Origin: Faeciplasma sp900553675
Lineage (GTDB): Bacteria; Bacillota; Clostridia; Oscillospirales; Ruminococcaceae
Direction: 5' to 3'
Assembly (NCBI GenBank): GCA_958428235.1
Contig: CAUAFG010000002.1
Location: forward strand, 1 to 64,000
DNA: 64,000 bases
The translations under genes and the position numbers were made by a program. Below, piece after piece: positions 42,386 through 51,094 of the stretch; the first letter of the stretch is position 1, and every line of letters begins with the position of its first letter. The notes below the pieces were generated by a model. That model saw only the letters and a list, made by a program, of their open reading frames with translations. It searched no databases and was not told the DNA's origin.

Positions 42386-44656
42386 ATGAAGTTAAAGCGT
42401 TTTGTTTTGTTGTTAACAGCGGTCATAGTGGCTATATCTGTGCTTCCGCTGACGGCTTTTGCCGAGGAAAGTGAAAAAACCTCCTCAAAGCAGGAGCTAA
42501 GGCGTCCGGTTTCACCCGAACAACCGATGTGGATAGTGCATATCGACACATGGAACTATGCCGATCCGGCAAAGATTATCGACCTTATACCGGAAGATAT
42601 TCTGCCGTATGTCGTATTCAACATATCAATGTCGATAAATTATGACCATGAAACTCATACCTGGGGCATGGTAAACGACGGTTACGAGCTTGCAAAATCC
42701 TGGCTTCGCACCTGTGCCGAAAAGAACGTATGGGCGCTGATCCAGCCTGCCAGCGGCGGACAATGCCATTTCAAGGATTATCCGAATGGCGGGCTTGAAG
42801 GCACGCTGTTTGAAGAATTTTTCCGCGATTATCCCAACTTTTTGGGCTTCAACTACTGCGAGCAGTTCTGGGGATTCGAGCAGAAGGACTTTCCTGTAAC
42901 CCCTGTTCAAAGATATAAGCATTTTGCAAATCTTTTAGAGCTTACAAACAAATACGGCGGATATCTTGTTGTAAGCTGGTGCGGCAACCAGTGGGGACAG
43001 AATATAAATCCCATTGCAATGCTAAAGCGCGTATCAGAATTTGAAGAGGCTTGCCGTAAGTATACCGAAAACTTCATTCTCTGCGAAAAGTACACTCAGG
43101 TGGGATATATTCAGGATGCTGAAAGTATATGTCTCGGCGCATATCTTTCCGGATATGCGGGTCAATATGGCATAAGATATGACAGCACCGGATGGACTAA
43201 CTCGGAAGGCAAAAATGAGGACTTTACACTTGCAACAGGTCTGTCAACTCATATAGAAAAGCTGATGCATTCGGGTCTTACGGTTATCGACGGTCCTGAG
43301 CTTATATGGCAGCAGGACTTTATGGAAAAGTGGGGCGGCACAAAAACTTCCGACGGTTATACTTCAAGACAGTGGGAAATGTTTGACCAGTTCCAGAATG
43401 TCATGATAGATATGTTCCGTAAGGTTATTGGCGGCTCTATAAGGATACCCGGCAGGGAAGAGGTTATCAAAAACACCAAGGTGGCTGTTGTTCAGGACTA
43501 TAAGCTGAACTCCAATGCATCTGATGACGCCAAGTTCTGCTCTCCGGAATCGCTTTTTGAGGGTTTGTATCAGATGGCAGACGACGGCGCGCTGAGAGAT
43601 AATCACAACTTCTTCAAAAGTACGGGCAGATATCCGGCAATTCCTGTCGTTTACGGTTTGGCTGATGATATCGCCAAAGGATTTGAGGTAAAGATAAGCG
43701 CTTTGGAATATGATAAAAAATGGGGTAATGTCAGAACAAAAATCTCTAAGTTTAACGAACTTTTCCCCAAGGAATACACCGGAGACATTTATGCAAGGCG
43801 CAATGAAAACAGCTGGACGATTTACAATCCGTTCAAAACGGGCAAAAAGGCGACGGGAAGAATTCAGTTTAAATACAATACCTCCGACCGCATTGAACTG
43901 TCTCTATCAAGATATTCAGCCGGAATCATTAATGAGTATCCGGACAAGGTTGATATTTACATAAATAACTATGACAACGAGCTGGATAAATCCACGGTTC
44001 TTAAAAAGGATGTCTTCAAGATTTACGGAGCTTCATCCGAACCAAAAATTACATATAAGGACAGGGGAGTAAACCAGTCTAAGAGCAAGGTGACAAAATC
44101 GTGGAAGAACGGTGTTTTGACTGTTTCTGTCAGTCATAACGGACCCGTTGATCTCACAATAAGCTGCAGCGGAGATGCCGAGGGTAGGCTGACTAAGTAT
44201 ACAAAGTCTGATATTATCGCTCCGAAAAGACCTCCGCTGTATTACGGAGACAGACAGTATGAAGCGGAGCATTTTGAGTATAAGAATGTTTCAAAGGTAG
44301 TAACAAACGGCTGCCGCACAGGCGTTGATAAATTCACCGGACAGGGCTACATGATATTCGGCAGAAGCTCGAATGCCGCCGTAAAGGATACCATAAGCGT
44401 TCTCGAAGCGGGCGAATACATATTGAACCTGAGATATGCAATAAAAGGCTCAAATGCAAATAACCTTTCGCTTTATATAAACGGCAGGCTGGTTTCGTCT
44501 CCGTCACTTAAAAAGACCGGTTCAATCAGCAAATGGGGAACATATAAGGTCAAGGTCAACCTGAACAAGGGCGAAAATACATTTGAACTTAAGGCAGTGT
44601 CCTCGGCTTCGGAGGATATATATCTTGACAATATAGTTATTTCAAAAGCAAAATAA
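42386..44656 (+). CDS. Glycoside hydrolase family 98 protein 1, secreted, with C-terminal carbohydrate-binding module
   Basis: A 756-residue secreted enzyme. Signal peptide about 1-26 (LPLTAFA|EE). GH98 catalytic barrel about 38-345: RRPVSPEQPMWIVHIDTWNY, FNYCEQFWG (Glu159), SWCGNQWG, YGIRYDSTGW (Asp266), VIDGPELIWQQ (Glu305). A GH98 C-terminal beta domain spans about 350-610. A terminal module about 625-756 (YEAEHFEYKN...GQGYMIFG) looks like a CBM35/6-type sugar-binding domain. GH98 members include blood-group A/B endo-beta-galactosidases and some xylanases; the specificity here is not decidable by eye. No cell anchor, so probably released. First gene of a two-gene operon, ATG with GCGAGGGAA upstream. 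Confidence 0.93.
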   Translation: MKLKRFVLLLTAVIVAISVLPLTAFAEESEKTSSKQELRRPVSPEQPMWIVHIDTWNYADPAKIIDLIPEDILPYVVFNISMSINYDHETHTWGMVNDGYELAKSWLRTCAEKNVWALIQPASGGQCHFKDYPNGGLEGTLFEEFFRDYPNFLGFNYCEQFWGFEQKDFPVTPVQRYKHFANLLELTNKYGGYLVVSWCGNQWGQNINPIAMLKRVSEFEEACRKYTENFILCEKYTQVGYIQDAESICLGAYLSGYAGQYGIRYDSTGWTNSEGKNEDFTLATGLSTHIEKLMHSGLTVIDGPELIWQQDFMEKWGGTKTSDGYTSRQWEMFDQFQNVMIDMFRKVIGGSIRIPGREEVIKNTKVAVVQDYKLNSNASDDAKFCSPESLFEGLYQMADDGALRDNHNFFKSTGRYPAIPVVYGLADDIAKGFEVKISALEYDKKWGNVRTKISKFNELFPKEYTGDIYARRNENSWTIYNPFKTGKKATGRIQFKYNTSDRIELSLSRYSAGIINEYPDKVDIYINNYDNELDKSTVLKKDVFKIYGASSEPKITYKDRGVNQSKSKVTKSWKNGVLTVSVSHNGPVDLTISCSGDAEGRLTKYTKSDIIAPKRPPLYYGDRQYEAEHFEYKNVSKVVTNGCRTGVDKFTGQGYMIFGRSSNAAVKDTISVLEAGEYILNLRYAIKGSNANNLSLYINGRLVSSPSLKKTGSISKWGTYKVKVNLNKGENTFELKAVSSASEDIYLDNIVISKAK

Positions 44657-44676
44657 AATAAATCGGAGGTTATGTT

Positions 44677-47043
44677 ATGAAGTTAAAAAGAATAATCGCC
44701 TTGCTTTTGGCTTTGGTGATAGCACTTATGGCAATGCCCATATCGACCGTTGCCGAGGGCGAGGAAAATCAGGCAAAGACCATGCCCAGAGACGGCAAGC
44801 TTCGGCGTCCGATTTCTCCCGAGCAGCCGATGTGGATAGTACATATCGACACATGGAACAACGCTGATCCGGATAAGATAATAGACCTTATCCCGGAGGA
44901 TGTTCTGCCGTATGTCGTATTCAATATATCCATGTCGATAAACTATGACCATGACACTCACACATGGGGCGTGGTAAACGACGGCTATGAGCTTGCAAAA
45001 TCGTGGCTCCGCACCTGCGCCGAGCGTCAGGTATGGGCAATGATTCAGCCTGCCAGCGGCGGACAGTGCCATTTTCCGGACTACATCAATGAGTCCTGCG
45101 ACGGAACACTGTTTGAGGAGTTCTTCCGAGACTATCCTAACTTTTTGGGATACAACTACTGCGAGCAGTTCTGGGGCTTTGAGCAGGAAGACTTCCCCAT
45201 AACCTGCCCCGACAGATACCGTCATTTTGCAAATCTTTTAAAGCTTACCCATGATTACGGCGGATATCTTGTAGACAGCTGGTGCGGCAACCAGTGGGGA
45301 CAGTCTATCAATCCCATGGCTATGCTGAAGACCGTTCCGGAATTTGAAGAGGCGGCAAGAACCTATACCGAAAACTTTATTCTCTGCGAAAAGTATACTC
45401 AGGTCGGATACATGCATGATCAGGAAAGCTATATATTGGGCGCATGGCTTTCAGGCTATTCCGGACAGTACGGAATCCGCTATGATGAAACCGGATGGAC
45501 TTCAAACGATCTGCCGTATTCAATGTCAACGGGTCTTTCAACTCAGTTTGAAAAGCTTGTAAAGTCCGGACTTACGGTTATCGACGGTCCTGAGCTTGTC
45601 CCCGAAGACTGCTTCTATGAGGACAGAGCGCAGACCGATGAGGACGACTACACCATAAGAAAGTGGCAGTCATATGTTCAGTTCAAGAATGTTGCAACCG
45701 ATATGTTCCGCAAAGTCATCGACGGCACAATCCGCATTCCCACCCGCGAAGAGGTAATAAAGAACACCAAGGTTGCAATCGTTCAGGATGTTGAAAAAGG
45801 AAACGATTTCGCCAAGTACTGCACATATCCATCACTGTTCACAGGTCTTTACCAGATGGACGGAGACGGCGTTTTGCAGGATAATAAAAACTTCTACAAG
45901 AAGACGGGAAGATATCCCACCATACCCACGGTTTACGCCTTTACAGACGATATTTCAAAGTCTTTCGAGCTTATTGTAAATCAGTCTGAATTTATAGACA
46001 GATGGAAAACGGTTGACGACAAGGTTGAAGAGCTAAACACTATGTTCCCGGAAGAATCGAGCGGAACTATTTATGCCGGAAGAAATAAGAACACATGGGT
46101 TGTATATAACCCGCTAAAAAACCGTCAGGACGCTCAGGGAAGCCTCACCTTGCAGTACAACACTGCCAAGGACATGGATTTAACGCTGAGCAAGTACACA
46201 ACAGGGGTTATAAATGAATATTCCGACAGCATAGACGTTTACCTTAACAACTTCGATAACGACAGCGTGATAATGTTGAGCGATGATGTTATAACCATAA
46301 ACGGCTGTTCAGAGGAGCCGACTGTTACATATGAGGACAGAACGATTGACGGAATGGCTCCCAAGGTAAATTCATCATACTCCAACGGAAGCTTTACCAT
46401 CACGGTTTCGCATAACGGTCCTATTGACCTGAGTATAAAGGTGAAGGGTAATGAAACCGGCAAGGCAACGGATTATAACACAGCTTCATACATTCCACCC
46501 GAAAGACCAGGTATATATTATGGCGACAGGCAGTACGAATTTGAGCTGAGCGAGCAGAAAAACATTCAGCAAAACGTTCCCAACGGATGCAGAACCGGCG
46601 TAGATAAATTCGTGGGTCAGGGCTATCTGATTTTCGGCAAGGAAAATAAAGCCGCCGCAAGAGATACCATAAACACTCTTGAATCAGGAAAATATAATCT
46701 CAGCATAAGATACGCTCTGGCAAACGCCAATGTTTCAAAGCTTGCACTGTATGTCAACGGCAGAAAGGTCACAAATCTTAAGCTTGCAAAAACCGGCTCG
46801 ACAAGCGAATGGTCGCTCTGCACAGAAGAAGTGTCACTTAAAAAGGGCGCAAATACCGTTGAACTGAAATCAACCGGCGAGCTTGAAGATACTCTCTATC
46901 TCGACTGCATGATTTTAGGCTCGGAGCGGTTAGGAAACGCCTCTAATCCTATGCTTATAATCATCATAATAATTGCGGTGATTGCAGCGATAGCTATAGC
47001 GACCGCGACACTGCTTTCAAAGAAGAAAAAGGCTGCCAAGTAA
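44677..47043 (+). CDS. Glycoside hydrolase family 98 protein 2, membrane anchored
   Basis: A 788-residue paralogue of the preceding protein with the same plan: signal peptide (about 1-26), RRPISPEQPMWIVHIDTWNN, YNYCEQFWGFEQ, SWCGNQWGQ, YGIRYDETGW and VIDGPELVPEDCF, then the GH98 C-terminal domain and a terminal CBM-like module. It differs by ending in a membrane segment (PMLIIIIIIAVIAAIAIATA) plus KKKKAAK, so it should stay tethered to the cell. The loop after DGPEL differs from protein 1 (VPEDCF versus IWQQDF), hinting at different substrate detail. CGGAGG precedes the ATG, 20 bases after the first gene; clearly one operon. Confidence 0.93.
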   Translation: MKLKRIIALLLALVIALMAMPISTVAEGEENQAKTMPRDGKLRRPISPEQPMWIVHIDTWNNADPDKIIDLIPEDVLPYVVFNISMSINYDHDTHTWGVVNDGYELAKSWLRTCAERQVWAMIQPASGGQCHFPDYINESCDGTLFEEFFRDYPNFLGYNYCEQFWGFEQEDFPITCPDRYRHFANLLKLTHDYGGYLVDSWCGNQWGQSINPMAMLKTVPEFEEAARTYTENFILCEKYTQVGYMHDQESYILGAWLSGYSGQYGIRYDETGWTSNDLPYSMSTGLSTQFEKLVKSGLTVIDGPELVPEDCFYEDRAQTDEDDYTIRKWQSYVQFKNVATDMFRKVIDGTIRIPTREEVIKNTKVAIVQDVEKGNDFAKYCTYPSLFTGLYQMDGDGVLQDNKNFYKKTGRYPTIPTVYAFTDDISKSFELIVNQSEFIDRWKTVDDKVEELNTMFPEESSGTIYAGRNKNTWVVYNPLKNRQDAQGSLTLQYNTAKDMDLTLSKYTTGVINEYSDSIDVYLNNFDNDSVIMLSDDVITINGCSEEPTVTYEDRTIDGMAPKVNSSYSNGSFTITVSHNGPIDLSIKVKGNETGKATDYNTASYIPPERPGIYYGDRQYEFELSEQKNIQQNVPNGCRTGVDKFVGQGYLIFGKENKAAARDTINTLESGKYNLSIRYALANANVSKLALYVNGRKVTNLKLAKTGSTSEWSLCTEEVSLKKGANTVELKSTGELEDTLYLDCMILGSERLGNASNPMLIIIIIIAVIAAIAIATATLLSKKKKAAK

Positions 47044-47061
47044 AAGCAGAATATAGAATAA

Positions 47062-47104
47062 TAACCGCGCCTGTCTTGGAAAATATCCTTGACAGGCGCG
47101 GTTA
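47062..47104. terminator. Hairpin between the convergent GH98 operon and the feo operon
   Basis: Perfect 14-base stem TAACCGCGCCTGTC (47062-47075) with GACAGGCGCGGTTA (47091-47104). T-rich on the minus strand (TTATTATTCT) and weaker on the plus strand; it probably ends both operons. Confidence 0.75.
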
Positions 47105-47126
47105 CTAATTCTTAAAAAGGAGGTTA

Positions 47127-47291
47127 TCAGCGTTGATTATTTTGATGGCAAGAGCCGCACATCGGGCAGTTGCCGCAGCTTCCGCCGCAGGAATGTTTTC
47201 CGTTTTTCTTGTCTTTAACAAGCCGGCAGATAATTAGCGCAACAATAACAATAAGTATCAGGCTGACAACAGCCGTTGAAATCAATTCCAT
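47127..47291 (-). CDS. FeoB-associated Cys-rich membrane protein
   Basis: 54 residues: MELISTAVVSLILIVIVALI membrane segment, then a basic stretch (KDKKNGKH) and a Cys-rich tail CGGSCGNCPMCGSC. This layout is the FeoB-associated Cys-rich membrane protein family (PF12669). It starts 14 bases after the feoB stop on the same strand, with a GGAAG site upstream. The clustered cysteines could bind iron near the FeoB exit; exact role unknown. Confidence 0.9.
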   Translation of the reverse strand: MELISTAVVSLILIVIVALIICRLVKDKKNGKHSCGGSCGNCPMCGSCHQNNQR

Positions 47292-47304
47292 AGTATACGC
47301 TTCC

Positions 47305-49806
47305 TTACTTCTTGATAGTTAATTTGGTTGCTTCCTTATAAGGCTTGAAGAGCATGAATATCATTCCTGCAAGAATGATTACTGAGCATATAAGTCCTAT
47401 AATATTGACGCTTCCGGCAAACAATGCGCCGAACTGGTTTATCATAAGCGCGACAGCGTAGGCAAACAGGCACTGATATCCGATTGCGAACCATGTCCAC
47501 TTTGCGTTGTTCATCTCTCTGCGTATAGCTCCTATAGCCGCGAAGCAGGGCGCGCAAAGAAGATTGAATACCATAAATGAATATCCGCTTACACGTGTAA
47601 AGGTCTCGCCGAGTACCTGATATACGTTTCCGCTGGCGCCGTAAAGAATGCCCATAGTTCCGACAATGTTTTCCTTTGCAACAAGTCCGGTGATGGATGC
47701 AACAGCCGCCTGCCAGTTTCCCCAGCCTAAAGGAGCAAATATCCAAGCTATAGCACCACCGATTGCGGCAAGGATGGATTTATCCAGCTCGTCTTCTGAT
47801 AGCATCCTGAAGCCGTCTGAGGTAAAGCCAAAGTAGGTTGTGAACCAGATGAATATGGTTGAAAGAAGTATGATTGTTCCGGCTTTCTTGATGAACGACC
47901 ATCCGCGCTCCCACATCGAACGCAGAACGTTTGAAACAGTGGGCAGATGGTAAGCTGGAAGCTCCATTACGAACGGAGCGGGCTCTCCTGAGAACATCTT
48001 GGTCTTTTTAAGCATGATTCCGGATACTATTATCGCCGCCATGCCAATGAAGTATGCGCTTGTTGCAACCCAAGCCGAGCCACCGAAGATTGCTCCGGCT
48101 ATCATGGAAATAAACGGAACCTTTGCGCCGCAGGGGATAAAGGTGGTGGTCATGATGGTCATGCGCCTGTCGCGCTCGTTTTCAATCGTTCTTGAAGCCA
48201 TGATTCCCGGGATTCCGCAGCCAGTGCCGATCAGCATGGGAATAAATGATTTACCCGAAAGCCCGAATTTGCGGAATACTCTGTCTAAAACGAATGCTAT
48301 TCTTGCCATGTAGCCGCAGGCTTCGAGGAATGCAAGCAGCAGGAACAGAACCAGCATCTGAGGAACGAATCCTAAAACCGCGCCGACGCCGGCAACGATA
48401 CCGTCAAGAATCAGTCCCTGAAGCCAGTCGGCAGCACCAATCGCTTCAAGACCGTTTCCTATAATAACGGGTATACCCGGAACCCATACGCCGTATGCGG
48501 TGGTGTCTGGTGCGCCGTATGCTTCCTTGTAATCAGTGTTGAGATACTGTGAAACTGCGTTTTCGAGGTCGGCTTTTGTTGTGCCGGTAATTTCTTCTAC
48601 TGCAAGCGTTTCCTCATCTTCAAGCTCATATGTAACGCTTGCGTCGTCCGGAGTGAGCGAAACGAGCTCTGCAAGAGCGGCAGATGCAGCTTCATTGCTG
48701 TAATCTTCAGCTTCTAAGTCGATAGCATTTGCTATTTCATCATTGCCGTATTCACTGACAAACGCAGATATTATAGCGTCAGAATCGCCGTAACTCTCCG
48801 CTGCTTCCTCGTAATCGGACGAGCCTATGCCGAACAGGTGATATCCGTCGCCGAACAAGCCGTCGTTTGCCCAGTCAGTCGCCGCTGTACCCACTGTTAC
48901 CATAGAAATATAGTAAACGCAGAACATGATAAGCGCGAAGATGGGAAGACCCAACCAGCGATTTGTGACGATTTTGTCGATTTTATCCGATGTTGAAAGC
49001 CCGCCCTGTGATTTCTTCTTGTAGCACGCTTTTATAACCTCGGCTATGTAAACGTATCTTTCGTTTGTGATAATGCTTTCCGAGTCGTCGTCAAGCTCCT
49101 TTTCAGCTTCCGAAATGTCCTTCTCGATATGCGCAAGTATGCCTTTGTCGATATTCAGCGACTGCAAAACCTTGTCGTCGCGCTCGAAGATTTTAATCGC
49201 ATACCATCTTTGCTGCTCTTCGGGAAGATTGTGAACAGCAGCCTCTTCAATGTGTGCGAGGGCATGTTCGACAGTGCCGCAGAATGTGTGCATGGGTACG
49301 GTTTTTTCCGACTTTGCCGCCGAGATAGCAGCCTCAGCCGCCTCCATGATTCCTGTTCCTTTCAGGGCAGACATTTTCATTACCCTGCATCCAAGCTGAC
49401 GCGAAAGTTCGTCGGTGTCGATTTTGTCGCCGTTCTTTTCGACTATATCCATCATGTTAACGGCTATTACAACCGGTATTCCAAGCTCGGTCAGCTGAGT
49501 GGTGAGGTAAAGGTTTCTTTCAAGATTGGTGGCGTCGATGATGTTGAGGACAACGTCGGGGCGCTCATTGCTCAGATAGTTCCGCGCGACAACCTCCTCC
49601 AAGGTGTAAGGGGAAAGGGAATAGATACCCGGAAGGTCGGTAACAACAACTCCCGAATGTTTTTTCAGCTTGCCCTCCTTTTTCTCAACCGTAACTCCGG
49701 GCCAGTTTCCTACAAACTGATTGGAGCCAGTAAGCGCATTGAACAGCGTGGTTTTACCGCAGTTGGGGTTGCCTGCAAGAGCGATTCTTATTGATTGCTC
49801 AGCCAT
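47305..49806 (-). CDS. feoB: Ferrous iron transport protein B
   Basis: 833 residues. N-terminal G domain: GNPNCGKTT (12-20), FVGNWPGVTVEKKEG, DLPGIYSLSPYTLEE and NMMD. A GDI-like helical spacer (about 170-270) is followed by two Gate domains with GTGCGIPG and the Cys-containing CGYMARIAF. A long acidic loop (about 325-440, with DDASVTYELEDEETL) after the first membrane segment is probably extracellular. ATG 49806 is chosen since AAAGGAG lies 8 bases upstream. FeoB drives Fe(II) uptake; an operator-like palindrome lies 22 bases upstream. Confidence 0.96.
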   Translation of the reverse strand: MAEQSIRIALAGNPNCGKTTLFNALTGSNQFVGNWPGVTVEKKEGKLKKHSGVVVTDLPGIYSLSPYTLEEVVARNYLSNERPDVVLNIIDATNLERNLYLTTQLTELGIPVVIAVNMMDIVEKNGDKIDTDELSRQLGCRVMKMSALKGTGIMEAAEAAISAAKSEKTVPMHTFCGTVEHALAHIEEAAVHNLPEEQQRWYAIKIFERDDKVLQSLNIDKGILAHIEKDISEAEKELDDDSESIITNERYVYIAEVIKACYKKKSQGGLSTSDKIDKIVTNRWLGLPIFALIMFCVYYISMVTVGTAATDWANDGLFGDGYHLFGIGSSDYEEAAESYGDSDAIISAFVSEYGNDEIANAIDLEAEDYSNEAASAALAELVSLTPDDASVTYELEDEETLAVEEITGTTKADLENAVSQYLNTDYKEAYGAPDTTAYGVWVPGIPVIIGNGLEAIGAADWLQGLILDGIVAGVGAVLGFVPQMLVLFLLLAFLEACGYMARIAFVLDRVFRKFGLSGKSFIPMLIGTGCGIPGIMASRTIENERDRRMTIMTTTFIPCGAKVPFISMIAGAIFGGSAWVATSAYFIGMAAIIVSGIMLKKTKMFSGEPAPFVMELPAYHLPTVSNVLRSMWERGWSFIKKAGTIILLSTIFIWFTTYFGFTSDGFRMLSEDELDKSILAAIGGAIAWIFAPLGWGNWQAAVASITGLVAKENIVGTMGILYGASGNVYQVLGETFTRVSGYSFMVFNLLCAPCFAAIGAIRREMNNAKWTWFAIGYQCLFAYAVALMINQFGALFAGSVNIIGLICSVIILAGMIFMLFKPYKEATKLTIKK

Positions 49807-49827
49807 ATATGTATTTTCTCCTTTCTT

Positions 49828-49843
49828 GTTAGCTAAAGCTAAC
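49828..49843. promoter_or_regulatory. Iron-regulator operator, site 1 (before feoB)
   Basis: GTTAGC-TAAA-GCTAAC, a perfect 6-4-6 palindrome between feoA and feoB. It matches three other copies near feoA/dtxR. Confidence 0.7.
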
Positions 49844-49866
49844 TGCACTGTATAAAAATAATGATA

Positions 49867-50091
49867 TCAGCAAAGCTCGACATCTATCATTTCGGCGTCT
49901 GCCTTGCGCAAAGAAAGCTCATAACCACGGACGGTTATCTCCAGCGGGTCGCCCAAAGGAGCAACCTTTCTTACCGTGATTTTAACACCCTTGGTTATGC
50001 CCATGTCCATAATTCTGCGCTTAATTGCGCCTTCGCCGCGAAGCTTGATAACCTTAACGCAGCTTCCGATTTTTGCTTCTTTTAAAGTCAT
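49867..50091 (-). CDS. feoA: FeoA family protein 1
   Basis: A 74-residue SH3-like protein: MTLKEAKIGSCVKVIKLRGE, RRIMDMGITKGVKITVRKVA, PLGDPLEITVRGYELSLRKA. FeoA is a small cytoplasmic partner thought to modulate FeoB. The start has GGAGG upstream. Second gene of the feo operon, 64 bases after feoA2 and followed by feoB after a 60-base gap that carries an operator-like site. Confidence 0.93.
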   Translation of the reverse strand: MTLKEAKIGSCVKVIKLRGEGAIKRRIMDMGITKGVKITVRKVAPLGDPLEITVRGYELSLRKADAEMIDVELC

Positions 50092-50155
50092 ATTTTTTCC
50101 TCCGATCTATATTAAGTGATATTGCTGACAAACTGATTTTTTCGATTCGCCATCG

Positions 50156-50368
50156 TCATACCATTATCTTTCGTGCCATTTCGGAATTGATAGCTATCCG
50201 AGATTCCTTAACATTCACAATAACATTGCCTCCAAGTGTGGCGATGACCTTGACCGTTCCACCAACGACAAACCCTATATCTTCAAGGTGTTTTTTCACC
50301 TCGGGGGAACCGCCGATTTTCTTTATAGTGTTCTCTTCTCCTGCGGCTGCAAGTGCAAGTGGCATCAT
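50156..50368 (-). CDS. feoA: FeoA family protein 2
   Basis: A 70-residue FeoA-domain protein (KKHLEDIGFVVGGTVKVIAT, NVIVNVKESRIAINSEMARK). It diverges from FeoA1 but has the same SH3-like plan; two FeoA genes before one FeoB is a common clostridial layout. AAGGAGG lies 7 bases before the first ATG. Leader gene of the feo operon, directly downstream of the promoter and two operator palindromes. Confidence 0.9.
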   Translation of the reverse strand: MMPLALAAAGEENTIKKIGGSPEVKKHLEDIGFVVGGTVKVIATLGGNVIVNVKESRIAINSEMARKIMV

Positions 50369-50388
50369 AATTAATCCTCCTTATATGG

Positions 50389-50404
50389 GTTAGCATAGGC
50401 TAAC
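50389..50404. promoter_or_regulatory. Iron-regulator operator, site 2
   Basis: GTTAGC-ATAG-GCTAAC in the feoA2 leader, just upstream of its ribosome site. Confidence 0.7.
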
Positions 50405-50422
50405 ACAATTGCAAAATATATG

Positions 50423-50438
50423 TTTAGCTCTCGCTAAC
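50423..50438. promoter_or_regulatory. Iron-regulator operator, site 3
   Basis: TTTAGC-TCTC-GCTAAC, directly downstream of the minus-strand -10 box, where a bound repressor would block feo transcription start. Confidence 0.7.
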
Positions 50439-50445
50439 CATTGCT

Positions 50446-50474
50446 ATAATACACCCACAGCTTTTGTTTGTCAA
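50446..50474 (-). promoter_or_regulatory. SigA-type promoter of the feo operon
   Basis: Minus-strand TTGACA (50469-50474), 17 bases, TATTAT (50446-50451). Confidence 0.8.
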
Positions 50475-50520
50475 CCTGTTTTTGCTGATGAAAAACAATT
50501 TTGTAGGTATAAACAAATCA

Positions 50521-50536
50521 ATTAGCATATGCTAAC
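50521..50536. promoter_or_regulatory. Iron-regulator operator, site 4
   Basis: ATTAGC-ATAT-GCTAAC, lying between the feo and dtxR promoters, about 105 bases upstream of the dtxR -35 box. Confidence 0.65.
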
Positions 50537-50640
50537 TCAATTTTGTGCAGAATTAATCGATAATTTGCCTGAAAAATGCGTTCAATATTACACTTTAAGT
50601 TTTAGATTAACCGAGAATCATTAAAAAAGTATAAATCCGC

Positions 50641-50669
50641 TTGCAATTGTAAGAGAAAAATGCTATTAT
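50641..50669 (+). promoter_or_regulatory. SigA-type promoter of the dtxR-ktrBA operon
   Basis: TTGCAA (50641-50646), 17 bases, TATTAT (50664-50669). Confidence 0.7.
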
Positions 50670-50715
50670 ACTGTATATACGTATAATTTTAATGGCAGTA
50701 ACGGAGGTAAGATAA

Positions 50716-51093
50716 ATGCATTTGGCTGAGTCGGGTGAAATGTATCTCGAAACTATATATATACTTTCACATAAATTAGGTGCTGTCCGCTCTTTGGATG
50801 TCGCCGAGTATATGGGATTTTCAAAGCCAAGCGTCAGCAGGGCGGTGGGTCTTCTGAAAAGCGGTCTTTATATCACAATGGATAAGGACGGTCTATTAGA
50901 GCTGACTGACGCCGGACTGGAAATTGCTGAAAAAATCTACGAACGGCATACGGTTTTAACCGAGCTTTTGACAAGGCTCGGTGTAGACCCTGAAATCGCC
51001 GCGGAGGACGCCTGCAAGATGGAACACGATATCAGCGATGCTTCGTTTGAGGCTATCAAGAGACATTTCAGGGAATATGGAGATAAAAAGTAA
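50716..51093 (+). CDS. DtxR/IdeR-family metal-dependent repressor
   Basis: A 125-residue regulator: winged HTH (about 22-65, VAEYMGFSKPSVSRAVGLL) and a dimer/metal domain, without the C-terminal SH3 domain, so MntR-like in size. Metal ligands match the DtxR primary site: Met9 in GEMYLETIY, Cys100, Glu103 and His104 in ACKMEHD, with His78 in ERHTVL. Cys rather than Glu at 100 favours Fe(II) over Mn(II). CGGAGGTAAG precedes the ATG. Divergent from the feo operon and its palindromes, so the predicted Fe(II)-dependent repressor of feo. Followed immediately by ktrB. Confidence 0.92.
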   Translation: MHLAESGEMYLETIYILSHKLGAVRSLDVAEYMGFSKPSVSRAVGLLKSGLYITMDKDGLLELTDAGLEIAEKIYERHTVLTELLTRLGVDPEIAAEDACKMEHDISDASFEAIKRHFREYGDKK

Positions 51094-51094
51094 T

